Source: Paraburkholderia sp. CNPSo 3272
Lineage (GTDB): Bacteria; Pseudomonadota; Gammaproteobacteria; Burkholderiales; Burkholderiaceae
DNA length: 64,000 bases
Reading direction: 5' to 3'
Assembly (NCBI RefSeq): GCF_024206495.1
Contig: NZ_JAMBPQ010000011.1
Span: 143,538 to 207,537 of the forward strand
Positions 53,570 to 62,353 of the stretch are shown piece by piece (the first letter of the stretch is position 1; each line of letters begins with the position of its first letter). The notes beneath the pieces are model-generated. The model ran no database searches. It was not told the origin of the DNA and saw only the letters and a list, made by a program, of their open reading frames with translations. The position numbers were made by a program, and so were the translations under genes.

Positions 53570-54400
53570 ATGAACAGGCAACAAGTGCTCGGGTTAACTA
53601 TCTGGTGTGCAGCGCTGGCAACATCGACGGTGGCCGACGCTCAGGACAGGCTAACCGATGCCCCCGGCCGCCTGATGCCGCTAGATTCTCCCGTTTCGGT
53701 GCCAAAACCTGGATCGGTTAAGAACGATGCGGGCCAGGTGGTCGTTTTCGGAACGGCATTTTTTTATAACGACGCCGGCGATATGTTCACCAACCGGCAC
53801 GTCGTCGAGAAATGTAATCCAGGCACAATCAGGGTGCGCATCTATAGCGGGGCATGGCTGCAGGCGAAAATTATTGTTGAAAGTGATCGGTATGATCTGG
53901 CGGCGCTTTCGACAAAGCATCACACCGACGTCTTTGGTGCAATCAGGGTCACTGGGGACGGCCACGTCCTGACGCCCGATGGTATCGAGGATATCTTCTC
54001 GGCTGGTTTCTCTTCACCGCTCGAAAGGCACTTCAAGGTCACGCCGACCTGGGGGCAGGTTGAGCCTTGGGGAAATCCGCAAAAGCCGCCCTATATTCAA
54101 CGGATGAGGATGGCGGCATATCCGGGAGCGTCCGGTTCGGCGGTCCTCGACTACGCAGGGCTGGTTGTCGGAGTTCTCTTTGCTGGTTCTGTAGCCCCTG
54201 CCACCGACCCCCAAAACCTTCGAAGCATTGGATACGGAGACAAGTGGATTTATCTGTACAACACTAATGCGGTTGTATCTTTCGCCAACGCGAATAACCT
54301 CCATCTCAGCGCTTGGAGTCGCTGGCAGAGGCAAGATCCAAGTTTTATCATGGGTCACGCAGAAGCCATTTCTGGGCTCGTCATGTGCGAATATCACTGA
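53570..54400 (+). CDS. Secreted trypsin-like serine protease, 276 aa
   Basis: Signal peptide MNRQQVLGLTIWCAALATS, cleavage near residue 24. Catalytic triad in order: His77 in FTNRHVVE, Asp109 in DRYDLAAL, Ser188 in YPGASGSAV, as in the DegP/trypsin-like group without PDZ. Cys82 near the His and Cys273 at the end may pair. ATG 53570 follows AAGGAAAATCCC. Probably acts in the periplasm or outside; position between mazEF and the CBASS-type gene is not evidence of linkage. Confidence 0.88.
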   Translation: MNRQQVLGLTIWCAALATSTVADAQDRLTDAPGRLMPLDSPVSVPKPGSVKNDAGQVVVFGTAFFYNDAGDMFTNRHVVEKCNPGTIRVRIYSGAWLQAKIIVESDRYDLAALSTKHHTDVFGAIRVTGDGHVLTPDGIEDIFSAGFSSPLERHFKVTPTWGQVEPWGNPQKPPYIQRMRMAAYPGASGSAVLDYAGLVVGVLFAGSVAPATDPQNLRSIGYGDKWIYLYNTNAVVSFANANNLHLSAWSRWQRQDPSFIMGHAEAISGLVMCEYH

Positions 54401-54402
54401 GA

Positions 54403-54435
54403 GAAAATTCGCCGCCACGCGCGGCACTGGAAAAC
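54403..54435 (+). repeat. 33-bp leader repeat, copy 1
   Basis: GAAAATTCGC and GCGGCACTGGAAAAC are its ends, with a GCCGC/GCGGC hairpin-forming core. It ends 6 nt before the start of the 73-aa gene at 54442. A second copy with one difference is at 54672-54704. Confidence 0.75.
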
Positions 54436-54441
54436 CTAAAT

Positions 54442-54663
54442 ATGAGCGACACACGAATCACCGTCTCGAATCCCTTCGAGCTGAACTACAACCCCGAAAG
54501 CAAGGAGCTGACGATCGTTAGCACCGCCGCTGTGTCAGGTGTCAAATCTGAGGTTCGTCTCGATGGTGCCGCTACCCGCGCGCTGTTCGACTTGATGATG
54601 GTCGCAAGTGCGAAACTCGGCGGTCCGCTTGGCGCAGACGCTCCTGCACGCACGGTTCAATAG
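54442..54663 (+). CDS. Small hypothetical protein, 73 aa
   Basis: ATG 54442, MSDTRITVSNPFELNYNPES. Beta-rich first half, helical Ala/Leu-rich second half; no cysteine, signal peptide or known motif. It is preceded by the 33-bp leader repeat and followed 8 nt after its stop by the second copy. Function unknown. Confidence 0.55.
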   Translation: MSDTRITVSNPFELNYNPESKELTIVSTAAVSGVKSEVRLDGAATRALFDLMMVASAKLGGPLGADAPARTVQ

Positions 54664-54671
54664 AAACCACG

Positions 54672-54704
54672 GAAAATTCGCTGCCACGCGCGGCACTGGA
54701 AAAC
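54672..54704 (+). repeat. 33-bp leader repeat, copy 2
   Basis: Differs from copy 1 by one base (T for C). It ends 7 nt before a 12-codon frame (54712-54750) and about 65 nt before the nucleotidyltransferase ATG, so the repeat may be a leader duplicated together with the small gene. Confidence 0.75.
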
Positions 54705-54769
54705 ACCGACAATGCAGCCACGGGATGGCTGTCGGCCGTATTTGGAATAACACGGGCAAGGGGAAGCGC

Positions 54770-55585
54770 ATGGGCGAAGGAGAGTGGTTTGCCGCCTTTT
54801 GTGGGGCGTTGACGATCGGAAGAACACAGCGCGATTCCATCGCCTACCGCACGGGTCGCATCATGGGGCAGCTCAACCATGATTTGAGGGCTCTTGATTC
54901 AAAGACGTCCAACCGCTTTTACGTCGGGTCATACGGGCGCAATACGGCCATCCCGAGCGTGAGCGATGTTGATGTGATCTACGAGCTGCCAGCGTCGCTC
55001 TACGTGCGCTTTAACGGCCACGTCGGAAACGGACAGTCCGCATTGCTCAACCTCGTTAAAAATTCCATCGAGAACACCTATCCACGCTCGGCTGTGGTCG
55101 GGGACGGGCAGGTAGTTGTGATTCGCTTCAATGACGGCATCAAGTTCGAAATTCTGCCCGCCTTCCTCAACACAGAAGGCACGTACACGTTCCCCAATTC
55201 CAATGGCGGCGGCGCTTGGCGCGAATGCAAGCCCAAACAGGAAATGGCTGCCTTTTCCAAGCGCAACGCCGAATGCAATGCCAACCTGGTGCCGCTTTGC
55301 CGGATGATTCGGGCGTGGCGGGATCGAAACAATGTGGATATGAGCGGCATGCTCATCGACACATTGGCGTATCAGTTCATCGCGACGTGGGAGCATCGCG
55401 ATAAGTCGTATGTATACTACGATTACCCGCCGACCTGTTTGACGCCTTGGTCACTGCGGTCCGGACAGCTGCACTACAACATAAGGAGAAAGGGCGCATC
55501 GCCGCGTTCGCCCCGCGTTTCGAAAAACATGTTGCAATGTCGGCCTCCGACCGGCCGCTTGCCGCTGACCTCTCCGCGGCGCTGA
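54770..55585 (+). pseudogene. CBASS-type CD-NTase (SMODS), C-terminus lost by frameshift or deletion
   Basis: ATG 54770 with AGGGGAAGCGC upstream. Residues ~1-220 match SMODS-type cGAS-like nucleotidyltransferases: GSYGRNTAI (53-61) with Asp66 and Asp68 in SDVDVIYELP, and the third acidic residue Glu127 in FEILPAF; then RLxRMIRAWRD-type helix and TLAYQFIATWEHRDKSYVYY. Family members continue after YYDY with RDFFxFLxxQ and a W-APGSGQ segment; here the frame changes at about 55425 and reads unrelated Pro/Arg/Ser-rich sequence. Catalytic centre intact, C-terminal closure missing, so activity is doubtful. Confidence 0.82.
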
Positions 55586-57273
55586 CGTTTGTCGACCGAC
55601 CGCGACAGCAGACTCTACTGGCTGCGATTCTCGAAACCGACGAGCCCCTCATGCTGGCACAGTTGCTTTCGGGAAGTCCTCCCAATCTCCGCCACTCTAT
55701 TCAACAGCGAATTGCAGCGCTCGCACCGATCGACGCAGGAGCGATTCATTCGCTTCCGGAGATGCAGGCCCGCATTGACGAGCTGCTTACTGCTGGTGCC
55801 GCAGACGCTGCCGAAAGTTATATGAAGGCCGAGGTTGGACTCAAGACGTTTGGGAAGCCCGCCGGACGCGAACTCATCCGCTTTCAAAACCAGCTCCGCC
55901 TCGATTTTCTACGTGAGGACTGGGCGGCAATTGCCTCCACGGCTGATCCAATTTTCCCAGCGCCTTTCGAGCAGGCCGCGGCGGTCGAGACCTTAATGCA
56001 ATTTCGCGCGCTTGCTGCTCTGAAGGGACCCAACCCAAATCCCGGTTGGGCAAAAACGCTATTCGCGGAGTTATTCGACAAGCGTGCGTCCCTGCGTTTC
56101 GCAACCAACTGGTTCGCGGCCGAGATCAGTGAGTTGCTTCAGGCAGATAATTTCGGGCTGTTGAAGGGGGAGCAAATCCGCAAGGGGCAAAAGGCGATTG
56201 CAGAAGTGGAACGGATGACGGCACTGCTTCCAGCGGACTCTATGGATGAGGCCATGGAATGCAATCGTGCGTTGCTGCTGCTCGCGCTGGCCGAACCAGG
56301 GCAGGCTCTTGCCGTACTATCGGCCACGAACTTTGTTCGTTTGCAAGATACTGCCGCAGCGTATCGTGCAGTTGCGCTTGCTAGGTTGGGACGGCAGTCG
56401 GAGGCGACCGCAGCGCTGGATGTCGCTGAGCACACTTTGGGAAGGACGCCGGTGCTTGCGGCATCACGAAGTCACATTGCAAACGGGGCAGCCTTTCTCT
56501 CGGTACCCGACGTCTCAGTTTATGAGGATCTCGTGGACAACGTTGCATCTGCGATTGCGAGGTTCCGGACGATGAATCCCTCTGACCAAGCCAGAGTGCT
56601 TCAACGGAAGGCGGATCCGTTCGAAGCGCTGCTGGTCGACTACGTCAGAGCTGCAGCCGACGCCGTTGTATCTCTCGTCCCGATGATGAAAGGCGTCCAG
56701 ATTGACGCCGTTGAAGATGATCTGACTGCCTTTATTCAGCAATTGTTGGCGGCGCGCATTCAATTTCTGGGATGGTCGGTCGGAGACCAGTCGAAAGGCG
56801 GCTTCAGTGCTAAAGGTAATCCGGGGGAGCGGGATCTTCTCGTTACCTGGGGCGGTTCCGTGCTTGCCCTGATCGAAGCGATAGTTTGTGACAAGCCGCT
56901 TACTCAAGATGTGATGAAGGCGGACTTGGAAAGTCATTTTCAGAAGCTACTTGGTTACGGAAATCCAAGGATCTTTTTTCATCTTACCTACGCCTATATC
57001 GAAGACAAGCAAGCGCTCATGCAGTTCTTGGAGACGTCGGCCGAGACAGCCAGCCCTCCGGGTTTTGGCTACCTTGGGCGTGAGCCAATTCCTCATAACG
57101 ATTCTCGACCACCGGGGTTTGTGGCGCGGTACAGGGCGGACTTCGGTGAGGTAAAGGTCGTTTTCCTTGTGCTCAATGTGGGTCAACAGCGACAACGACA
57201 GGCCGCGAAGACTGCGTCCGCTACAAAGACTCGCAAGGCACCAAAGAAACCGAGAAATAATGGACTCAATTGA
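55447..57273 (+). pseudogene. Large helical protein, probably missing its N-terminus, about 608 aa
   Basis: The frame is open from about 55424 and the first possible start is TTG 55447, without ribosome-binding site, overlapping the nucleotidyltransferase end by ~140 nt. The protein is helical with TPR-like spacing (LARLGRQSEATAALDVAEHT; ANWF-type repeats), and its C-terminal ~150 residues form a distinct domain (GERDLLVTWGGSVLALIEAI; HFQKLLGYGNPRIFFHLTYA). The basic tail ends KAPKKPRNNGLN. It looks like the sensor half of a larger STAND- or effector-type protein whose front was deleted; this is inference. Confidence 0.6.
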
Positions 57274-57596
57274 GCGTTTGAATATATTCGAAGGAGAAGC
57301 AAGATCCAGCCGCAGCGAGCGAATCTGTGGGCGCATACCTCCACCCAGTTCAGTGAACTGCGTGCTGTGGTATACGACTTCATCAACAACCGCGCGGGTG
57401 AAAGATTGTGCGCCTTCGCCAATCCAGCGGCCGTTTCCTGGGCGGAGCCGACGTCTTAGTGAATAGGCGAAGTCGCGGATGAGCGTCGCTTCATGGCCGA
57501 GAGCACCAGTTCGACGAAAGTCCTGGGAGCGGCCGTTGAAATCGTCAAAGGCCGCTTTCGGTCGGCTTCCGGGAATGCGTACAGTCGGCGGCGGAT

Positions 57597-57680
57597 TCAA
57601 CCGGTCGATGCAACGATTTGGTTAAATCGCTCAGCCGGCGTGTCGAAGTTTAGTGTTTTTCGGGGACGTTCGTTGAGCCG
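57597..57680 (-). pseudogene. IS30-family transposase C-terminal scrap
   Basis: Reads LNERPRKTLNFDTPAERFNQ then IVASTG and stop, the conserved end of IS30 transposases (LNxRPRKxLxFxTPxE). It overlaps the 3' end of the YXWV-repeat gene in a different frame. Confidence 0.8.
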
Positions 57681-57999
57681 TCGGCGACGGCTGCCAGTGT
57701 CCAGGCCGCAGTTGCCAGCCGTTCGGGACCTTGACCCACTCGGCCTGTTGGTACTTGTAGCCCGGACGTTCCAGTATCCAGCGCCCCTTTTGCCACTTGA
57801 AATGTCGGCCGCTAACTGTCCAATAGCCCTCCGCCCACACATAGCCGCGCCGTGTCCTTTTGGGCGGTGGCTCGTGACGGGATAGAGGCGGTGCCTGCTC
57901 GACGACAATATTGTCACTCTCGGCCGCGCACGCCGTGACTGGAATTTGTCCAACCACGAGGTACAGGCCCATCAACACGGCTGGAATGACTTTTCTCAT
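57631..57999 (-). CDS. YXWV/WXXGXW-repeat secreted protein, 122 aa
   Basis: ATG 57999 with GGGAGCTG upstream; signal peptide MRKVIPAVLMGLYLVVGQIP, cleavage near ACA-A. The mature part carries the Tyr/Trp/Gly repeats of this family: GYVWAEGYWTVSGRHFKW, KGRWILERPGYKY, NGWQLRPGHWQ. The last ~18 residues read through the IS30 scrap, so the natural C-terminus was probably replaced. Related proteins occur next to BcpO in Burkholderia; role unclear. Confidence 0.82.
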   Translation of the reverse strand: MRKVIPAVLMGLYLVVGQIPVTACAAESDNIVVEQAPPLSRHEPPPKRTRRGYVWAEGYWTVSGRHFKWQKGRWILERPGYKYQQAEWVKVPNGWQLRPGHWQPSPTAQRTSPKNTKLRHAG

Positions 58000-58292
58000 G
58001 GCGCAGCTCCCAGTGATGCAACTGAGTGCTTTATCCCAGTATCGCGCTAATACCCGGCGTCTGTGCTCGCGCGATTCTTCTGCGATAGTGCCCAGAAGCT
58101 CGCACCGCGCGTATGCGGAAAAACCCATACGTAGAAACCGTGCGTCAACCGGCGGCTCAAGTTCCGTAGGACGAAACCGCTCGCGCGGTATTGGGGCTCC
58201 GGCGGCCGTTAGCGGTATGGGCCAGGAAACCCGCGCTGTTCTCATGATGGAGGACGAGGCAATCCGCCTTGTTCCCCGTCAGGAGCACAGCC

Positions 58293-59162
58293 ATGACTCA
58301 CGCCAGCCAGAGTATCAGTCCATTGCGCCAGCGCATGATTGACGACATGCGCATGCGCAAGTTTGCGCCGAAGACGCAAGCCGGTTATGTCCGCGTGGTC
58401 CGTCAGTTCACCGCATTCCTCGGGCGTGCGCCGGACACTGCCACGATCGAGGACCTGCGGCGCTACCAGTTGCATCTGGTTGGCCACGGATTTTCTCCGA
58501 CCTCGCTGAATGCAGCGATCGCCGGACTGAAGTTTTTCTTCGGGATCACCCTTGAGCGACCAGAGCTGATGGCCCGCATGCAGCCGGTACGGGTGCCTCG
58601 CAGGTTGCCCGTCGTGCTCAGCCCTGAGGAAGTCGCCCGCCTGATCGCTGCCGCCGGCAACCTGAAGCATCAGACCGCGCTGTCGGTTGCCTATGGCGCC
58701 GGATTGCGCGTGAGTGAGGGGGTCGCGCTGAAGGTCAGCGACATCGACAGCCAACGGATGACGCTGCGCATCGAGCAGGGCAAGGGTCGCCGCGACCGCT
58801 ACGCGATGCTTTCGCCGGTCCTGCTCGAGCGCCTGCGCATCTGGTGGCGGGTGGCTCACTCGCAGGGTCGCATGCTCGAAGGCGGCTGGCTGTTTCCGGG
58901 CCTCGATCCGATTCTCAGCACGCGGCAACTGACCCGCGCCATCCATGCCGCCGCCGAGGCCGCAAACATCGACAAGCGCGTGTCCATGCACACGCTGAGG
59001 CATTCCTTTGCCACGCACCTGCTCGAACAGAAGGAGGATATCCGCGTGATCCAGGTGCTGCTCGGACACAGGCAGCTCGAGACCACCACGCTCTATACCC
59101 AGGTTGCCACTGACCTCCTGCGCAAGGTGATTAGTCCGCTGGACCGCCTGCCCGCCGGGTAG
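58293..59162 (+). CDS. IS91-associated tyrosine recombinase, 289 aa
   Basis: ATG 58293 with AGGAGCACAGCC upstream. N-terminal SAM-like domain (KFAPKTQAGYVRVVRQFTAF) and a complete catalytic domain: GAGLRVSE (Arg), HTLRHSFATHLL (His and Arg), LGHRQLETTTLYTQV (His and Tyr). This group is the integrase gene that accompanies IS91-like Y2 transposases in proteobacteria. Only a scrap of the transposase follows, so the element is broken although the recombinase looks functional. Confidence 0.92.
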   Translation: MTHASQSISPLRQRMIDDMRMRKFAPKTQAGYVRVVRQFTAFLGRAPDTATIEDLRRYQLHLVGHGFSPTSLNAAIAGLKFFFGITLERPELMARMQPVRVPRRLPVVLSPEEVARLIAAAGNLKHQTALSVAYGAGLRVSEGVALKVSDIDSQRMTLRIEQGKGRRDRYAMLSPVLLERLRIWWRVAHSQGRMLEGGWLFPGLDPILSTRQLTRAIHAAAEAANIDKRVSMHTLRHSFATHLLEQKEDIRVIQVLLGHRQLETTTLYTQVATDLLRKVISPLDRLPAG

Positions 59163-59167
59163 GCCGG

Positions 59168-59277
59168 CAGCACGCGGAGCACCCCGTGCTGGAGGTCGCG
59201 GACATCTTCCGCGCCCACGGGCGGGCGTGGCGACAGAGCGCCCACCTGAGCCTGGGGCAGCTGAAGGTCATCCGGGC
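59168..59277 (+). pseudogene. IS91-family transposase N-terminal scrap
   Basis: The frame reads QHAEHPVLEVADIFRAHGRA and WRQSAHLSLGQLKVI, the first ~35 residues of IS91-like transposases, then breaks at the junction with an ISL3 fragment. Confidence 0.75.
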
Positions 59278-59391
59278 TTCGTTGAAGGGCTCAATAACAA
59301 GATTCGAGTCATCCAGCGACGGTCATACGGACTACGTGACGAAGAGTATCTGCGGCTGAAAATCCTCACCTGCATGCTCCCTCGGCTATGA
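59278..59391 (+). pseudogene. ISL3-family transposase C-terminal scrap
   Basis: FVEGLNNKIRVIQRRSYGLR then DEEYLRLKILTCMLPRL and stop, the conserved end of ISL3 transposases (GxxEGxNNKIKxxxRxxYGxR). Joined directly to the IS91 scrap, so a deletion between two elements is likely. Confidence 0.85.
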
Positions 59392-59658
59392 AAATCCGCA
59401 TTTTTTACCCACAGAAAAACGCGAAGACCCCATCTTTCATGCCTTACCAGCTGTCATACCTACGTAATTCGCTTGCTACCTGGCGGGTCCTTACCCATGC
59501 CTTCCTGGATTGGATGCCTACTTGCTCTCATGTCCATTCGGGCAACAATTAGGCACGCTGACACATACAAAAAGCCTCCATCTGCACGTATGGTTAATAT
59601 GTCAAACGGTGACGAACGTGGCGCATCACGAAGCCACGAACAACAACTGGAGAATTCC

Positions 59659-60027
59659 ATGCGCATTACGCTCCATCTCGACACGTTCGACCGCATTGAT
59701 CCGAATGCCTATGCGATCCTTTGGCTCGACAACGAAACCTGCAAGTGGTCCCGAGAAGGTCATACTGGTCTCCAACTTCCCGAATGGGGAATGCTGCGGG
59801 TCGAAGCGCACGGTACGCTGGTCTGCGATTCGCATGATGTGCACCCTCTGTTCATTCTCGAAGGTCTTGCATTGGAAGCCCAATCTGGTCCGTTCGAAGG
59901 AGAATCAGGCGAGGCACTCTGGCGCTGCGAAAACGGACCACGCATCGCAGGACACTGGCATGTGCAGTGCATCGACAAGGACGCTGTGCTTGCCGAGCAC
60001 AGCGTGTTCGCAGAGGACGAGGTCTGA
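59659..60027 (+). CDS. Hypothetical protein, 122 aa
   Basis: ATG 59659 has GGAG 7 nt upstream; the frame is open to the left but those codons look random. The protein starts MRITLHLDTFDRIDPNAYAI, is acidic and beta-rich, with several Trp/His and no signal peptide. Family not recognised. Stand-alone gene beside IS remnants. Confidence 0.6.
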   Translation: MRITLHLDTFDRIDPNAYAILWLDNETCKWSREGHTGLQLPEWGMLRVEAHGTLVCDSHDVHPLFILEGLALEAQSGPFEGESGEALWRCENGPRIAGHWHVQCIDKDAVLAEHSVFAEDEV

Positions 60028-60785
60028 AGCGAATCCCCAGCCGCCACGTGGTACAGGATGCGCGATAGGGGGCTTGCGGCCGTTCTGAAATGTCGAGACC
60101 CGAAAGCGTAAACCAGATGGCACGCGTCGTGCGACCCAACGTCGGCCTGCGAACGGCCGTAAACTGAGCGAAGTTGACGTCCGACGGACTGCTTGCCGGC
60201 TCGAATGACTGGCCGCGATGAATGGACATTGCCCTCCCTTCCGGGGCATAGGGACCGGAAGAAGCGAAGGGTTTCTCCAGAACCGCTCTGGCATCAATGC
60301 CAGAGTGGGTTCCTGCACGTCCACTCCAGGAACGGAATGCCGGGGTGAATGCTACGAAGGCCTGACCATTACGACGCAATAATGCTGGTCGCTGCCGCAG
60401 ACCAGGCGCTCTGTGCCGCGAAACGATAAGGTCAGAATCGCACATGCGTGGCAGGTGGAATAGACGAGGCCCCAGGAACGCCAAACATCAGGAGGTAGGC
60501 TTCAAGGTCGTCCCGGACCAGAGCCAAAGCGCTGAAAGAAGGGCTTTGGGGCGGGCGTTGCGGTGTTGGTGACGGTGTGCATCGGCTTTCTTATCGCCCA
60601 CTAACGTGACGCGCTTGTAGCCGACATCGAAGAGCCAAGCAAAGTCGCCTGGGCGCCCCTGAAGAGGACGCTGTTTGCGCTGGAGGTCGGCAATTGAAGC
60701 GCCACATCTTCGCCAGTTCCAGAATCGGAACCCTGTCGCAAGACGCTTCGTACAGCCGGCGACGGCATCTCATGAGGTAAGTGCT
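60028..60785. other. Region without supported gene
   Basis: About 760 bp with overlapping shadow frames only. A short tail frame ends at 60602 (GVAVLVTVCIGFLIAH) and looks like the end of a lost membrane protein. Confidence 0.4.
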
Positions 60786-61088
60786 ATGGACCGTTCTGAA
60801 TTCCTGCTGGTCACGCGACAATTAGCAGCGGCAGCGCAAATTCTCGCCACGGCCGGTCCGCAGGACCGCAGGGCAGACGCGCTCCAGATGCTCGAACTCT
60901 TTCGTCGGTACGACCAGATTGTCACCGCTTCTCATCTGGTCGCAACGTCCAATGATGAGCTGTTTGCACGCACTGGCCACGCGGCCCTCACAATGGCTGG
61001 ACGCAATGAATTTGCCGCGTCGCACGCTCTTCTTGAGCAGGCCAAATCCCTTTTGACCGCAGCGCGAAATCAGCGGCAGCCAACTTGA
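60786..61088 (+). CDS. Hypothetical helical protein, 100 aa
   Basis: ATG 60786 with GAGGTAAG upstream. MDRSEFLLVTRQLAAAAQIL starts an all-helical, Ala/Leu-rich protein with helix-turn-helix spacing resembling a TPR-like hairpin set (NEFAASHALLEQAKSLL near the end). No motif for enzyme activity. Convergent with a decayed secreted-protein gene. Confidence 0.6.
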   Translation: MDRSEFLLVTRQLAAAAQILATAGPQDRRADALQMLELFRRYDQIVTASHLVATSNDELFARTGHAALTMAGRNEFAASHALLEQAKSLLTAARNQRQPT

Positions 61089-61093
61089 AGCGG

Positions 61094-61264
61094 TCATCTA
61101 CTCCAATCGTGTCGCGGCAAAGCACGACCTCCTTGAAATCGGCCAGGCGACGATTGACCTCGGCGCGGATGCGATGCCTCCCAGTTCGTGGCAGCCGATG
61201 CAGTGCCGACGAACGCGACGGACAGTACGGCGCTTGCGGCTAGTTTGTAAGAGAGGTTGTTCAT
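61094..61264 (-). pseudogene. Decayed small secreted protein (AxxWExxHPRR type)
   Basis: ATG 61264 begins a signal peptide MNNLSYKLAASAVLSVAFVG, then ATNWEASHPRR, the start of a Burkholderia family of small secreted proteins that continue with EVNxRLxxQxxR. That continuation is found one frame over (EVNRRLADFKE), so a frameshift right after HPRR has broken the gene. Confidence 0.65.
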
Positions 61265-61500
61265 GGGTATCTCCTGTCGAAGAGGAGGCTTCTTGCCGCT
61301 CACCTCCTCAACGTCGCCGCTGACGACTACGTTGACGATGTACTTGTGAGTTCTGGTAGCGAATATTTCGTGTCGGCTGGAATTCTGGGAATCGCGCTGG
61401 AAGGGCCTGTGTTTCAAATTACACGTCTTGTTACACACAAAAACACCGGTAATCTGCCGTCTCAATATAGTGCGTTCACAACGGAAAAGTGAGGCACTTT

Positions 61501-61602
61501 ATGAAAAGAATTCTTGCGCTGATGCTGCTGGCCATATGTCTTGGAAGCGCGCTGAGCGGCTGTATCGTTGTGCCTGCGGGCGGCTACTATCACCGCTATT
61601 AA
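61501..61602 (+). CDS. Very small lipoprotein, 33 aa
   Basis: ATG 61501 with GTGAGGCAC upstream. MKRILALMLLAICLGSALSG is a type II signal peptide with lipobox LSGC, followed by only a dozen residues ending GGYYHRY. Such mini-lipoproteins are common in Burkholderia and uncharacterised. Confidence 0.75.
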   Translation: MKRILALMLLAICLGSALSGCIVVPAGGYYHRY

Positions 61603-61646
61603 CAGCGTCTGACTCGTCGAGCATTCGCTTGTTCAATCCAACATAC

Positions 61647-62066
61647 ATGACCACACAAATCATGCCCATCTTACGTAGCCGCTGGTTTGCGATGACACTC
61701 GTCGCCGGCCTTAGTATCGGCGTATCTTCCGTCGCCCTCGCGCATGTCGATGTCGGCGTCAACATTGGCGTCCCTGGTGCCGTGTATGCCCCCGAGCCAG
61801 TCTATGCTCCACCGCCGGTATATGTCGCACCTCCCGCTCCCGTTGTCATTAGTCCGGGCTGGTATGGCGACAGGTACTATGACGGGCAGCGCTATTGGCA
61901 GCGCCGGGAATGGGAAGAGCGCCATCACGATGAACGAGAGTGGCACGACGCCAGGGAGTGGCACGACGGACATCGTGGCGACTGGGGCCATGACCGCGAC
62001 GGCGGTGGCCCGCGCGGCGACTGGCACCACGACTATCGAGGCGGCGACGAGCGGCACGACCATTGA
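61647..62066 (+). CDS. Secreted His/Asp/Tyr-rich protein, 139 aa
   Basis: ATG 61647 or 61662 followed by a signal peptide ending near LAHV. A Pro/Tyr/Val-rich segment (VYAPEPVYAPPPVYVAPPAP) follows, then a Trp/His/Asp/Arg-rich tail with WHDxREWHDGHRGDW-type repeats that could bind metal. Belongs to the large group of small YXPXP/His-rich exported proteins of Burkholderiales. Role unknown. Confidence 0.7.
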   Translation: MTTQIMPILRSRWFAMTLVAGLSIGVSSVALAHVDVGVNIGVPGAVYAPEPVYAPPPVYVAPPAPVVISPGWYGDRYYDGQRYWQRREWEERHHDEREWHDAREWHDGHRGDWGHDRDGGGPRGDWHHDYRGGDERHDH

Positions 62067-62180
62067 AAGACGCGACGCCGGTTGATGGTAGCGTCAGTCC
62101 ATGGCCCTCCAGCACACTCAAAAGGCGTAGGCGCGCTTTACCATTGAAGCAGGCCTGTAACGCCGCTCGCCGCTAACAAC

Positions 62181-62214
62181 CCCGCCCAGCAGCTGCGCTC
62201 GGCGGGTTTTTTTT
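62181..62214 (+). terminator. Rho-independent terminator
   Basis: CCCGCC / GGCGGG stem with a 14-nt loop and eight T residues, after the 61647-62066 gene. Confidence 0.7.
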
Positions 62215-62327
62215 GCGGCTTGAGTGATTTAGCGGCGCAACGGATGCAACGGACATGCGACCGGGAAGCGATGACGCCGCGCGTCCGTTCATTGCCGATA
62301 GCCCCTGCAATCGTTCGCTGGCGGACG

Positions 62328-62353
62328 AAAAAAAGCCCGCGCTGTGGGCGGGC
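62328..62353 (-). terminator. Rho-independent terminator on the minus strand
   Basis: GCCCGC / GCGGGC stem with a 7-nt loop and seven T on the minus strand. It would end a leftward transcript arising from 62.4-62.9 kb, where I can support no protein gene. Confidence 0.7.

Noticed and set aside
53570..55585. Trypsin-like protease as a CBASS effector
   Set aside because: It has a secretion signal, no cyclic-nucleotide-binding domain, and two unrelated features lie between it and the nucleotidyltransferase; adjacency alone is not enough.
56947..57600. 217-codon minus-strand frame
   Set aside because: Runs across the end of the 608-aa frame and the gap after it, with shadow-like composition and no start signal.
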